Shown piece after piece: positions 34,743 to 43,857 of a DNA stretch of 64,000 bases. The stretch spans positions 23,659 to 87,658 of the forward strand of contig PNKX01000021.1 in NCBI GenBank assembly GCA_013822725.1. Direction: 5' to 3'. Numbering within the stretch: position 1 is the first letter of the stretch; the number at the start of each line of letters is the position of its first letter. The DNA comes from Pirellula sp. (GTDB taxonomy: Bacteria; Planctomycetota; Planctomycetia; Pirellulales; Lacipirellulaceae). Both the position numbers and the translations under genes were made by a program. The notes under the pieces are model-generated. The model had not been told where the DNA came from. It made no database searches and saw only the letters and a program-made list of their open reading frames with translations.

Positions 34743-35759
34743 TTACCAGCGCCAGACGATCGTGCCCCAAGCGAGGCCGGCGCCGAAGCCGGACATCAGC
34801 AGGTGGTCGCCGCGGCGGATGCCGCCGGCGCGGACGGTTTCGTCGAGGGCGATTGGGATGCTGCCGGCCGAGGTGTTGCCGTAGCGGTCCATGTGCATGA
34901 CGACGCGCTCGCGATTGATTTCGAGGGCTTCGATCGCCGCGTCGAGAATGCGGACGTTGGCTTGGTGGAAGAGCCAGCAATCGATCTGTTCGGTCGATAG
35001 GCCCGAAGCTTCGAGCACCTGCCGCGTGGTTTCTTCGACCAAGCGGACGGCCCACTTGAAGACCGGCCGGCCATCCATTTTCAGGAGCCAGGAATTTGGT
35101 TCAACGCCGATCTGATAGGGCGACTCGGCGCCGCCGACGGGGCGATGCAACAGTTCCATGCCCGAACCGTCAGCGCCGATCGTGTAGGCGAGCGCGCCTT
35201 GCTCGGGGCTGCCGGCCGAGAGCAACACGGCGCCGGCGCCGTCGCCGAACAGGGGATACGTTTTCACGTCGGTCGGATCGATCGCCCGCGAGTTCGCGTC
35301 GGCGCCAATCACGAGCGCCTTCTTGCTGCAGCCGGTGGCGACGAATTGCATCGCGGTCGTCAGGGCGTAGGTGAAGCCGGCGCACGCGGCGTTGACGTCG
35401 ATGGCGCCGCATTGCAGGCCGAGGCGGGTTTGCACGCGCGTCGCGGTCGCGGGAAGCAATCGATCAGGGGTCATCGTGCCGAGGACGAGCAGATCGATTT
35501 CCGAGCGGTCGATATTGGCCGCTGCGAGGCAACGCTCGGCGGCGGCGACCGCCATGTCGCTCGTGGTCATCCCGGGCGGGACGTGGCGGCGTTCGCGAAT
35601 GCCGGTCCGCTGGACGATCCATTCAGGGTCGCAGCCGAGCGACGAAAGGTCGGCGTTCGTCACGACGTTGTCAGGGACAAAGCTGCCGGTCGCGAGAATC
35701 TGGACGCCCGACAGAGTTCGGACGGGCGCTCCGCCGACCGCCGAATAACTGTCGCTCAT
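34743..35759 (-). CDS. fabH: beta-ketoacyl-ACP synthase III (FabH)
   Basis: 338 residues, the usual FabH length. The catalytic triad is complete: Cys126 in VNAACAGFTYAL, His in WLFHQANVRILDA and Asn in YGNTSAGSIPIAL. The start VQILATGSFVPDNVVTNADL is typical. FabH condenses acetyl-CoA with malonyl-ACP to begin fatty acid synthesis. It is monocistronic here and not in a fab cluster, so specialised chain initiation is also possible. Confidence 0.94.
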   Translation of the reverse strand: MSDSYSAVGGAPVRTLSGVQILATGSFVPDNVVTNADLSSLGCDPEWIVQRTGIRERRHVPPGMTTSDMAVAAAERCLAAANIDRSEIDLLVLGTMTPDRLLPATATRVQTRLGLQCGAIDVNAACAGFTYALTTAMQFVATGCSKKALVIGADANSRAIDPTDVKTYPLFGDGAGAVLLSAGSPEQGALAYTIGADGSGMELLHRPVGGAESPYQIGVEPNSWLLKMDGRPVFKWAVRLVEETTRQVLEASGLSTEQIDCWLFHQANVRILDAAIEALEINRERVVMHMDRYGNTSAGSIPIALDETVRAGGIRRGDHLLMSGFGAGLAWGTIVWRW

Positions 35760-35897
35760 TGCAGGGAACCTTCAGGCCGAAAGAGTTTGGGAAAGGTGGG
35801 CAGCGGGGGGTGGCGCGAATCTCAGCAGCGTACGCCTTTGAGCGGAGGGCTGCAAGGGCGAGGGGGGAGCCGCATGCTCGCGGCGAAGTCCATTTCC

Positions 35898-35986
35898 TGC
35901 AGCCCCTGGCTCCGCCAGGGGGTAGCACCACGCAGGGCTACCATTTCCGGCATGGTGGCCGACCCCCTGGCGGAGCCAGGGGCTGT
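35898..35986. repeat. family G element
   Basis: Arms GCAGCCCCTGGCTCCGCCAG (from 35899) and CCCCCTGGCGGAGCCAGGGG (to ~35982); interior GTAGCACCACGCAGG ... CCGGCATGGTGGCCGA shared with the copy at 20658. The end sequence is identical to the copy inside the coding region at 55258. Confidence 0.85.
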
Positions 35987-35997
35987 AATGCGGTTTG

Positions 35998-36681
35998 CTA
36001 CGCCGCTTTCTTGCTGGCATAGGAATAGAGAATCGCGTTCCCTTCCTTGCCGACGATTTCGACGGCGCCCATTTGGCGGAGGCAGTAAGCGATCCGCTGG
36101 GCGGTGAACCGCGGGGTCTTCAGCCGTTCGGCCAGGTGGGCCGTGTGGAATTGCTTGGGCATCCGCTTTGGTAGCAGTCGCTTCAAGTCGGCGGTGGTCG
36201 CGAAGGTTTGGGAGGCGACGATTTGCAGCAGGCGTTGATCTTCGATTTGAAAGTCGCGTTCGGAGCTGCGGCGACGGCGGCGTTTGCCGCGGCCGGGGAA
36301 GCGTCGTTCTTCGACGTCGACCAGTACGACTTCGAGCGTGAGGCGTTCATGCGGGAAGACGCGCGTGAAGTAGACGAGCTCGTCGAAGACGTCGAGCAGC
36401 GTGCCCCGCTTCGGGCTGCGGCGGCGACTCAACTCGGCGCCGCCGCGACCGTCGAGTTTCACCAGCAGCTTGTTGGCGACGATTGGTTTGACGATCCGCA
36501 CACGATGCTTGGCGAGGAGCTTGCGGATCTTGTCGCGGATCGCGGCGAGGGAACCATGTTGGATCTCGATCAGCTCATCGCCACGCACGGCGTCGATGCG
36601 GTACTTGCCGTGGACGACCTCGCAGCAACCGTCGTCGCCGGCGTAGATCGCTTTCAGCTGACGGTGGAGGGAGGTTTCCAT
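35998..36681 (-). CDS. planctomycete protein with possible PD-(D/E)XK nuclease-like N-terminus
   Basis: 227 residues. The N-terminal half (METSLHRQLKAIYAG, then YRIDAVRGDELIEIQHGSLAAIRDKIRKLL) has the order helix, strand with Asp, strand with ELIEIQ, helix with Lys, as in PD-(D/E)XK nuclease folds using ExQ instead of ExK. A very basic stretch (GRGKRRRRRSSERDF) leads to a C-terminal winged-helix-like part (LKTPRFTAQRIAYCLRQMGAVEIVG). I believe this is a conserved planctomycete family of unknown function. DNA or RNA handling is an inference from fold and charge. Confidence 0.6.
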   Translation of the reverse strand: METSLHRQLKAIYAGDDGCCEVVHGKYRIDAVRGDELIEIQHGSLAAIRDKIRKLLAKHRVRIVKPIVANKLLVKLDGRGGAELSRRRSPKRGTLLDVFDELVYFTRVFPHERLTLEVVLVDVEERRFPGRGKRRRRRSSERDFQIEDQRLLQIVASQTFATTADLKRLLPKRMPKQFHTAHLAERLKTPRFTAQRIAYCLRQMGAVEIVGKEGNAILYSYASKKAA

Positions 36682-36815
36682 GGAGGTGGCTGCGTCGGGT
36701 TGTAGCCGTCGTTCAACGTGAAGAATGTATGATTTCTGATTTGAAGAAGGAGTGGTTAGCTCGCAAGCAAATCATAAATCCTAAATCAGAAATCCAACGG
36801 CTCGTTGAGCCGCGG

Positions 36816-37361
36816 CTACTGGGTGATGCCGAAGTCTTTGATCGTGAGGAGCGTCGTCAGTTCATACCCTTTCGCGGCAAAGGCTTCGCGGCCTCCTTCG
36901 AGGCGGTCGACGATCGTCAAGACGCGCTTCACCTTGAGCCCAGCCGCTTCGCAGCGTTCGATCGCCAGCAGCGACGAGCCGCCGGTGGTCACGACGTCTT
37001 CGACGATCACCAGCTCTTCGCCGGCGGCGTAGGGGCCTTCGACGTATTTGCCGGTGCCGTGTTGCTTCGGTTCCTTGCGAACCATCACGCCGCGGAGTTG
37101 TTTGCCCTGCACGCCGGCGAGGGTGAGGATCGCCGCGGTGATCGGGTCGGCGCCGATGGCCATGCCGCCGACGAGGTGCGGCAGTTTGTCGCCGAGTAGC
37201 TCCAGCATGCCGGCGCCGATCAGTTTCGCCCCGCGCGAGTCGAGCGTCACCTTGCGGCAATCGAGGTAGAAGGTCGCCTTCTTCCCCGAGGCGAGCGTGA
37301 AGTCGCCGAACTGGAGGGCGGTTTCTTTGATCAGACTGATGAGGGCTTGTTTGTCGTACAT
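36816..37361 (-). CDS. pyrE: orotate phosphoribosyltransferase
   Basis: 181 residues from the ATG at 37361; 18 extra upstream codons are not family sequence. Type I PRT motifs: FYLDCRKVTLDSRGAKLIG, the flexible catalytic loop VRKEPKQHGTGKYVEG, and the PRPP-binding motif VIVEDVVTTGGSS (about residue 115). It makes orotidine 5'-phosphate from orotate and PRPP in pyrimidine biosynthesis. Length is normal. No other pyr gene is adjacent. Confidence 0.93.
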   Translation of the reverse strand: MYDKQALISLIKETALQFGDFTLASGKKATFYLDCRKVTLDSRGAKLIGAGMLELLGDKLPHLVGGMAIGADPITAAILTLAGVQGKQLRGVMVRKEPKQHGTGKYVEGPYAAGEELVIVEDVVTTGGSSLLAIERCEAAGLKVKRVLTIVDRLEGGREAFAAKGYELTTLLTIKDFGITQ

Positions 37362-37474
37362 GGCTTCAACTCTCCCGGCAGCGGTTAAACGATGGTCAAT
37401 GCCGGGGTATACCACGAAGGTCGTGGAACTTGCCAGGGGCCACGCCAGCGGCGAATCGACGCGTTCGAAGACTT

Positions 37475-37643
37475 AACCGCCAAGGACGCCAAGAGCGCCA
37501 AGGAAATACAGAAAAGAATGGAACCGCCGATGGACGCGGATGAACGCAAATAAGTGTTATCTGCGTCTATCGGCGTTCTTTTGCGGTTCTTCCTCAACCG
37601 TTTCTTCTCGTCGTGCCCGTCGTGTCGTCGTGGTTCAATCAAA
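37475..37643. repeat. family A, an inner inverted repeat, and a family C inverse
   Basis: AACCGCCAAGGACGCCAAGA at 37475-37494 (family A); AACCGCCGATGGACGCGGAT (37522 on) paired with CTATCGGCGTTC...GCGGTT (37567-37588); TTCTCGTCGTGCCCGTCGTG (37604-37623, family C). No family A inverse closes this array, so it is an incomplete nest. No gene is seen from 37362 to 37658. Confidence 0.75.
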
Positions 37644-37658
37644 CTAAGCGGTTGCAAC

Positions 37659-39095
37659 TTACCGCCGGATCGTGATCGTCGACCCGACCGACAGGATGTC
37701 GTAGACGTCCTCGACGTCGGTCGCCTTGAACCGAATGACGCGCGCCGCCGGGGGCGCCGACACTTGGTCGGGCGTGCCGGGGCCGCGGAGCATCGCGGGT
37801 TGGCTCGTCGGGTTGGCGGCGTTCGTGAGGAGCAGCCCGCGGTCTTCGGTGGCGCCGGCCGGTTGGCCGTAGACGCCGCCGACGATGGGGGTCAGCAGTT
37901 TCTGGTCGACCTTCCAGGATCCCTCTTCGATCGACGCGGTCGGATCGAGTTCGATGTTGAACTTGCCGGCGTAGCAGCGATCGAGCATCAGCGTCATCCG
38001 GCGCTTGCCGAGATCGACGATCGCCGAGAAGGGGCCTTGCATCACCTTCAACTCGTGACCGACTGGCACGGCGGTCGGATCGGCGATGCGGTTGATCTTC
38101 GCGAGCAATTGCCACGGGACGTTGTACTTTTGGGCGATCGTTTCGAGCGTCTCGCCGGTCGCGACGATATGGCTGGGCGCGAGGCGATGAGCCGGCGGGC
38201 CTTCGTAGATGACGTCGCCGGCCAACTGGCCGAGCAGCGTTTCGACTTCTTGCGTCTCCTCAGGCGTCAGCGACGGATCGCCGTACCACTCGGAGAGCTT
38301 GGCGAGCGCTTTGCCCAATTCGCCGCGATCGAGATCGGCCTGCACGGCGACGCGGGCCGAGGCGTACATCGAACCCTTGGCTGAATCGGTGGGGGTGATC
38401 GGTTCGCTCGCGAGCGCGGCATTCGCCTCGGGAGCAGAGCCGCCGGCTGGGGCGGGCGTGGCGGCGGCGTCGAACGGCGGCGGCTCGGTCATCGTCGACG
38501 CGCTGGCGTCGGGGGCCGGTGCGTACGGATTGGCGGCAGCCGAAGCGGCGGGCGCGGGCGTCGCGGCCGTCGGCGTCGCCGCGGGGGTCGACGGCGTTGT
38601 ACTGCCGGGAGTGTTGACGAACGGCACGGCGACCACGGCCGCCGGCGTCGACTCGCTGCTCTTGGCGGTGGAGTTCGACTCAGGCAGCGGCGGCATGTCG
38701 GGGACGTCGGCGGAGCGCGCGACGGGCGACGATTCCTCGTCGTCGTGGGCGTGGTCATGGCCGGCGTGATCGTGTTCCGCTGCTGCCTTGGCGTCGGTCT
38801 TGCTGGAGAGGAGCGGTTCGGGCTTCCACGCGGGTGCGGCGTCGCCAGCCGGAGCGGCGGCGGTTCCGCCTGCGGGAGCAGCGGGGTTGAACGGCGGGGC
38901 CTCGAGTGCGGGGGCTGCGCTTAAACCGACGCCGGGGACAGCCGCCGCGCCGCCGTCAGCGCCGATCTCCAATTGGTTCGACCATTCGCCAACGCCCTCC
39001 GGAATGACCGGTTCGGTTTCGTTGATCTTCATGTACAGCACGACGCCGACGACGGCCAGCAGGGTAATCGTGGCCAGTGGGCGAAGGGAACTCAC
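37659..39095 (-). CDS. LysM protein with degenerate (catalytically dead) L,D-transpeptidase domain
   Basis: 478 residues from a GTG at 39095, fixed by a perfect GGAGG 7 bases upstream. A membrane anchor lies at residues ~5-22 (LRPLATITLLAVVGVVLYM). A long Pro/Ala/Thr-rich linker with a His/Asp patch (HDHAGHDHAHDDEE) reaches to ~residue 265. A LysM domain follows (SHIVATGETLETIAQKYNVP) and then a YkuD-like fold. The end DVEDVYDILSVGSTITIRR aligns with active L,D-transpeptidases, but their SHGCIRM is here AARVIRF and the HGT box is LRGPGT, so catalytic Cys and His are both missing. Probably a peptidoglycan-binding scaffold. Confidence 0.8.
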   Translation of the reverse strand: MSSLRPLATITLLAVVGVVLYMKINETEPVIPEGVGEWSNQLEIGADGGAAAVPGVGLSAAPALEAPPFNPAAPAGGTAAAPAGDAAPAWKPEPLLSSKTDAKAAAEHDHAGHDHAHDDEESSPVARSADVPDMPPLPESNSTAKSSESTPAAVVAVPFVNTPGSTTPSTPAATPTAATPAPAASAAANPYAPAPDASASTMTEPPPFDAAATPAPAGGSAPEANAALASEPITPTDSAKGSMYASARVAVQADLDRGELGKALAKLSEWYGDPSLTPEETQEVETLLGQLAGDVIYEGPPAHRLAPSHIVATGETLETIAQKYNVPWQLLAKINRIADPTAVPVGHELKVMQGPFSAIVDLGKRRMTLMLDRCYAGKFNIELDPTASIEEGSWKVDQKLLTPIVGGVYGQPAGATEDRGLLLTNAANPTSQPAMLRGPGTPDQVSAPPAARVIRFKATDVEDVYDILSVGSTITIRR

Positions 39096-39236
39096 GGCAG
39101 ATCCTCCGAAACATGCGAACAACGAGTCAAGCGAAAGCGCACGATGGCGTGCGAGCGCAGCCATCGGCGCGCGGGATAGTAGGTATTGTCGGCTGGCAGT
39201 GCTACGGCACTTTGGCGGCGCTGCTAGCAAGGGATG

Positions 39237-39312
39237 GATGATTTGTGATTTGTGATTTCTGATTTGCTGGCGAGATGGCGGCTGCCTTCTTCAAATCAGA
39301 AATCATAAATTC
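39237..39312. repeat. AT-richer inverted repeat (GATTTCTGATTTG / CAAATCAGAAATC)
   Basis: GATTTGTGATTTCTGATTTG (39246-39265) pairs with CAAATCAGAAATCATAAATT (39293-39312). A related pair lies at 36728-36792 in front of pyrE's 3' end. Confidence 0.65.
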
Positions 39313-39317
39313 ATCTG

Positions 39318-39977
39318 CTAGCACGCGACGCCGCCGGGCGGGAGCAATTCTCGCAACGGGCACGCGTCGCACTTCGGCGTTCGCTTGCACCAGTGGTGAC
39401 CGACGTTCACCAGCAGGGCGTGAAACTCGTTGTAGGTCTGCGGATCATTCGGCATGCCGCGGGCAACCTCTTCCTGCAGGGCGTGATAGTCGACGGCTGC
39501 GTCGATCCACCCGTGCCGCGTCCAGATGCGGTGGGTGTAGGCGTCGACGACCAGCGTTGGTTTGTCGAGTGCGTAGTTAAGAATCGAGTCGGCCGTCTCG
39601 GGGCCGACGCCGTGGACTGCCAGCAGTTCTTCGCGCAGCACATCGGTCGGCACGGCTCGCATGGCGTCGATCGAGCCGTCGAAACGCGTGACGAAGAATT
39701 CAACCAAATGTCGCAGCCGTTTTGCCTTGAGGCGGTAGTAGCCGGCGGGGCGAATTAGCTCAGCGAGCTCCGGCTCCGCGACCGCGGCCAAACGATGCGG
39801 ATCGAGCAGGCCCGCGTCGCGTAGATTCCGGATCGCATGTTCGACGTTTTTCCAAGCGGTGTTCTGCACGAGCATCGCGCCGACCATCACTTCGAACGGC
39901 GACTCGGCAGGCCACCACTGCTGCGGGCCGAGTGCGTTGAATAGCGTGCGATAAACTTCGGCGCTGACTTGTTTCAT
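39318..39977 (-). CDS. endonuclease III-like HhH-GPD DNA glycosylase with Fe-S site
   Basis: 219 residues. Helix-hairpin-helix LLAVHGVGPETADSILNYAL with the Asp of the GPD motif in VVDAYTHRIW. The C-terminal cysteines (CKRTPKCDAC and a last Cys at the terminus) provide a [4Fe-4S]-type site, though the fourth Cys is displaced compared with E. coli Nth. The catalytic Lys of bifunctional Nth is not evident at HGVGPETA (Nth has GVGRKTA), so it fits the 'endonuclease III domain' subgroup, possibly a monofunctional base-excision glycosylase. Confidence 0.87.
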   Translation of the reverse strand: MKQVSAEVYRTLFNALGPQQWWPAESPFEVMVGAMLVQNTAWKNVEHAIRNLRDAGLLDPHRLAAVAEPELAELIRPAGYYRLKAKRLRHLVEFFVTRFDGSIDAMRAVPTDVLREELLAVHGVGPETADSILNYALDKPTLVVDAYTHRIWTRHGWIDAAVDYHALQEEVARGMPNDPQTYNEFHALLVNVGHHWCKRTPKCDACPLRELLPPGGVAC

Positions 39978-40255
39978 GTGTGTTTTGAGGCCGCGATGCT
40001 AGCATCGGCGTGCGCCCGACGCGCGCAGGCGTTCGGTTTTCTGTCAAGCTGGATGCGACGAACAAAATGAGGAAACGAAATCCGCGTTTGTTTGCTTTTG
40101 CCACGGCAAGTATAATCGAGCCTGACGACGCCTCGCGCGACGCGGAAGACATGGACGCCGCAAGCATCGTCGACGACTCCCCAACCGCGTGACAAAATGA
40201 CGACGACCTCCGCTAGCACGGCGCGTCGCGTCAGAACAGCATAAGAAGACTCCCT

Positions 40256-40798
40256 GTGATTTCCGTTCGTCCGAAGATTGCCGAACTGGTGTATCAGCTC
40301 TACGGTCGGTCGCTCCATCCGGAGTTGTTCGACATCCAGCAGTCGCGCACCGTCGAGCGAGGCGCCTACAAGGCGACCGTGCAGATCACCAGCGCCGGGC
40401 ACGTCGTCGCCTGGCAGTATCGGGGGATGACCCTCACCGAGGTCGCCGCCGGGGCCCATCACCCGCTGCCGCAACGCCGCCGGCTGATGTCGTACCGGCT
40501 CAAAGGCGATCGGACCGATCGGATCGAGATTCGTCCCGGGCTGAGTTACGAGATGAGCTTCTCGCTCGAACCGGCCGATCATGAGAAGTTCGCCGCCTAC
40601 CAGCGCGAGTTAACGCTGGCCGGAACGCGGCAAGGAATGTTGCAGCGGTTTGAGCCAAGCGGCCGCTTCGAGACAGGCGCCCTGAGCTACGTGAACATCG
40701 AGTCGCGCGACAAGTCGCTGTGCGTCCAGGCGTTTCACACGTTTCCCGACGACTCGGCGGTGCTGAAGATTCAGTCTTGGTACCGGCTAGGTGGGTAG
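40256..40798 (+). CDS. DUF2617-like family protein
   Basis: 180 residues from a GTG at 40256. The sequence is beta-rich and soluble: VRPKIAELVYQLYGRSLHPELF, VERGAYKATVQITSAGHVVAWQY, LTEVAAGAHHPLPQRRRLMSYRLKG, and a C-terminal VQAFHTFPDDSAVLKIQSWY. It fits what I recall of the DUF2617 family found in planctomycetes and actinobacteria. The function is unknown. The 278 bases upstream hold no other gene. Confidence 0.7.
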   Translation: MISVRPKIAELVYQLYGRSLHPELFDIQQSRTVERGAYKATVQITSAGHVVAWQYRGMTLTEVAAGAHHPLPQRRRLMSYRLKGDRTDRIEIRPGLSYEMSFSLEPADHEKFAAYQRELTLAGTRQGMLQRFEPSGRFETGALSYVNIESRDKSLCVQAFHTFPDDSAVLKIQSWYRLGG

Positions 40799-40883
40799 CC
40801 GCTAAATGGGCGGCACGCTCAGAGGCGCAGCCGATGGGCGTGGTTGCAGCGGCATAAGGGTTCGCCACGCCCTTCGGAGTACC

Positions 40884-41732
40884 TCAGGGCGTGCCACCCA
40901 GCCCGTAGCACTTCTTTGCGAACGCGGCGATCGCCGCGGTAAACGCTGCAGGGTTCTCCATCGGCGTCATGTGGCCGGAATGGTCGATCTCGACGAGGGC
41001 CACGTCATCGTCGCCTGACTTCGCCAGCAGCACGGCGAACTCGTGCATTTCCGCCGGCGGGCTGATGACGTCTTCGACGCCGACGATGCAGAGCGAGTCG
41101 GCGGTGATCGCGTCGAGTTTGCCGCGGACGTCCTCACGGCGGGCCATGCCGCGTTGGGCGGCGGCGACCGCTTCGGCCGATTGGCGTTCGATCATCGCGC
41201 GGAGCTTGGCTTCGACTTCGGGACGTTGCTCGCGGGTCTCGGCGCCAAGCAGCTTCGGAATCATCACGAGCGCCGGCGAGGAATTGCCGGCTTGCATTGC
41301 CGCCTCGGCCATTTTGAACCGCGCGGCCCGCGGCTCATCGGCGTCGGCCACGGCGCGGGTGTCGCACGGGATGAGGCCGCGGATCCGATCGGGCCAGCGG
41401 AGGGCTACCTGCCAAGCGATGTAGCCCCCCATCGAAAGCCCTGCCAGCACAACGGGTTCGCTCACTTGCAGCCAGTCGAGCAGCCCGATGACGTCGGCGG
41501 CGTAGCGTTCCATGCCGACGCCATTCTCCGCGTCGCCGTCGGCGAGCTGCGAAGCGCCGAAGCCGCGCAGGTCGGGGGCAATGACGCGGAAGTGCGTTTG
41601 CAGCTCCGCAATCTGCGCGTCCCACATCGTGTGATCGAGCGGAAACCCGTGGAGCAGCACGATCGGCGGCCCGGCGCCCGCATCCTCGCAAGCCAGCCGC
41701 ACGCCTTCGACGTTAAATAATCGTTGTGCCAT
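40884..41732 (-). CDS. alpha/beta-fold hydrolase
   Basis: 282 residues. Oxyanion region IVLLHGFPLDHTMW, nucleophile elbow GLSMGGYIAWQVAL (Ser in GxSxG), acid region VGVEDVISPPAEM, and a late His in DHSGHMTPMENP. There is no signal peptide. It resembles the 3-oxoadipate enol-lactonase / carboxylesterase branch. The substrate cannot be assigned; neighbours are unrelated. Confidence 0.88.
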   Translation of the reverse strand: MAQRLFNVEGVRLACEDAGAGPPIVLLHGFPLDHTMWDAQIAELQTHFRVIAPDLRGFGASQLADGDAENGVGMERYAADVIGLLDWLQVSEPVVLAGLSMGGYIAWQVALRWPDRIRGLIPCDTRAVADADEPRAARFKMAEAAMQAGNSSPALVMIPKLLGAETREQRPEVEAKLRAMIERQSAEAVAAAQRGMARREDVRGKLDAITADSLCIVGVEDVISPPAEMHEFAVLLAKSGDDDVALVEIDHSGHMTPMENPAAFTAAIAAFAKKCYGLGGTP

Positions 41733-41773
41733 TTTTTACAGCCTAATTACCCGCGAATCACGCGAATGGATTT

Positions 41774-41872
41774 ATTGACAGGATAACAGGATGGAAGTGG
41801 ATCGACAGGATGAGGAGTTGATTGTTCTTAATCCTGAAGATCCATCCCAATCCTGTGATCCTGTCCATTTTT
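41774..41872. repeat. inverted repeat of ACAGGATNACAGGAT type (family L)
   Basis: TTGACAGGATAACAGGATGG (41776 on) pairs with the CCAATCCTGTGATCCTGTCC region (to ~41868). Related sequence lies at 44343-44490. Confidence 0.75.
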
Positions 41873-41891
41873 TATTCGCGTCATTCGCGGG

Positions 41892-43661
41892 CTACTTCTT
41901 CGCTTTCTCAAACTCGGCGAGTTGCCGCCTCATGATTTGGTACTGCGGCGCCAGTTCTACCGCCTTTTGCTGCGATTTGATCGCGTTCTCTACGTCACCC
42001 GCGGAGAAATAGCAGCGGCCGAGCGTGTCGAGGTAGCTTGGCTCGTTGGGCGATAGTTCCAGCGAATGGAGCGAATGCTGGACTGCCTGGGCGAAGTCCC
42101 CCTCGGTATTGCTCACCAGCCAGGCCCATTGGTTGTACTTCGACGGATCTTCGGGCGAATCGTCGATCTGGTTCGAGTACGACTCGCTCATCTTGGCGAT
42201 GCGGTCGCGGGTCTGCTGTTTGTATTCCGCCGTGGCGTCGGGCAGGCGGAACATCGCGATCAGAATGTCAGGGTCGTCGTCGTATTTCTTGTAAGCGTTC
42301 TCCAGCGTCTCGCGTTCCAGGTCGTACTCGCCGCGGGAGTGTTGGTAGTTGGCCTGGTAGAGCAACTGCCGACCCTCGATCGCGTTCAGATACTGAGTGC
42401 CGTCGAGCTGCTGGAGCAGTTCCCGTCGGGCGAGGCGATTCTCTTTGGCTTGGATCTGCTGAAAGAACTCCAGCAGAACGTCCGAGGCGCCTTTGTAGTC
42501 CTGACGGTCGTGAAGCCATGTCGAGACTTCGCGGCGGGCGATCAGCGATTCGTAGCTCATTGGCGGCATCGCTTCGATGGCCGTCTTGTATTCGCGCAGC
42601 GCCCAATCGACGGCGCCGATCTCGGCGATGGCGGCCGCGATCGAGACGCGATCGATCGGATCGTCGACTTTCATCGCGAACGCCCGCTCGGCGAGCTTGT
42701 TGGCTTCCTCCGTTTGTCCGGCCCGCGAGAGGGCGGCCGCATAGCGATAGAGAAGCTTGCGATCGCCGTGGATTTCGCCGCGATACTTTTGATAGAGCTG
42801 GTTGAGAACGTCCCACCGCTCGTGATCGACGACCCAGCCGATTGCATAGACGAGGCTCGAATCGAATTGGCGCCGATCCTCGTCCTTGTTCATCAGGTCG
42901 ACGATCGCCAGCAGCGCGGCGGTCGTTTCGTCGACGAGTTTCAGTTCGTTGCAAACGTCGAGCCGACGTTGCAGCAGTGCGAAGACCGTGGGGAAATCGG
43001 TGTCGGGCGATTCCTCGTTGAGCAGCTTCACCTCGGCGTCGATGGCCTTGTTCCAGTCGGCGAGCGTCGCCTGCCGATCTGATTGTTCGCGGAGCCAGAG
43101 TTCGATCCACGCGGCGGCGGGACGGGCGTCGGCTTGGAGTTCTTGTCGACACGCCTCGACCAGGGCGGGCGTCCCTTCGGCCGGGAACTTTTGGTCCAGG
43201 AGCGAAATCGCCGCACGGCGAGCGACGCCGGGAATGTGTTCCAAGCGGGCGATGCGGCAGAGGGCTGGAAACCCTTGGCCGTTTGGCAGGTCGACGAGCA
43301 CTTGGATGCGGTTCTGTTTTTCCTCGCGCGACAGGTCGCCGAACCGGGAGAGCGCGCGGCGGACCTCGGCAGAATCTTGCGGACGAATCCAGTCGACCCG
43401 CATGCTTTGCAGGATGTAGCTGGCCCGTTCGGCGACTTCAAGGTCGTTGCTTTGCTCGGCGAGCTTGAGCTGTTCTTGCGCGGCGGGACCGAGACGGGTC
43501 AGTTCTTCCTCGGCGCGGCGGCGGAGGGCGAACTGGTCGGAGCCGAGCTGCAGGATGAGTTTAGCGACGGCGTCGGGGTCGGACGCGGGCGTTGCCTCGG
43601 CGCTGAAAGCTACGCTGTGAGCAAGCAGGAGGAACGCGGCGGTTAGCAGGCTTCGTTTCAT
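41892..43661 (-). CDS. secreted HEAT/TPR-repeat protein
   Basis: 589 residues from the ATG at 43661, fixed by a strong AGGAGGTG 4-11 bases upstream. A signal peptide covers residues ~1-21 (LLTAAFLLLAHSVAFSAE). The N-terminal third looks like HEAT repeats (QFALRRRAEEELTRLGPAAQEQLKLAE, ARLEHIPGVARRAAISLLDQ). The rest is TPR-like, ending in a clear TPR pair (LELSPNEPSYLDTLGRCYFSAGDVENAIKSQQKAVELAP). It is probably a periplasmic scaffold; no enzyme motif is seen. It is not obviously linked to its neighbours. Confidence 0.8.
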   Translation of the reverse strand: MKRSLLTAAFLLLAHSVAFSAEATPASDPDAVAKLILQLGSDQFALRRRAEEELTRLGPAAQEQLKLAEQSNDLEVAERASYILQSMRVDWIRPQDSAEVRRALSRFGDLSREEKQNRIQVLVDLPNGQGFPALCRIARLEHIPGVARRAAISLLDQKFPAEGTPALVEACRQELQADARPAAAWIELWLREQSDRQATLADWNKAIDAEVKLLNEESPDTDFPTVFALLQRRLDVCNELKLVDETTAALLAIVDLMNKDEDRRQFDSSLVYAIGWVVDHERWDVLNQLYQKYRGEIHGDRKLLYRYAAALSRAGQTEEANKLAERAFAMKVDDPIDRVSIAAAIAEIGAVDWALREYKTAIEAMPPMSYESLIARREVSTWLHDRQDYKGASDVLLEFFQQIQAKENRLARRELLQQLDGTQYLNAIEGRQLLYQANYQHSRGEYDLERETLENAYKKYDDDPDILIAMFRLPDATAEYKQQTRDRIAKMSESYSNQIDDSPEDPSKYNQWAWLVSNTEGDFAQAVQHSLHSLELSPNEPSYLDTLGRCYFSAGDVENAIKSQQKAVELAPQYQIMRRQLAEFEKAKK

Positions 43662-43684
43662 CGCACCTCCTGACGGCTCGTTCC

Positions 43685-43850
43685 TATGGGGTGCCACTGG
43701 CATCCTGCCAGTGCTGAAGTAGGTACGCGGTCTCCATCAACCACAGGCTGCAAGCGGCCCCATCCTCAGGCTGCTTGCATTTCATTCGGCAGCCATGCCG
43801 CTTCAACACATCCCACTGGCGACACGCCAGTGGCACCCAATTCATTCTAG
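43685..43850. repeat. inverted repeat with TGCCACTGGC hairpins
   Basis: GTGCCACTGGCATCCTGCCA (43690 on) pairs with CACTGGCGACACGCCAGTGG (43810 on), each also a hairpin. No gene lies between the two minus-strand genes. Confidence 0.65.
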
Positions 43851-43857
43851 CGAATGT

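Noticed and set aside
40010..40192. 60-codon frame upstream of the DUF2617-like gene
   Set aside because: No ribosome-binding site and no protein-like pattern.
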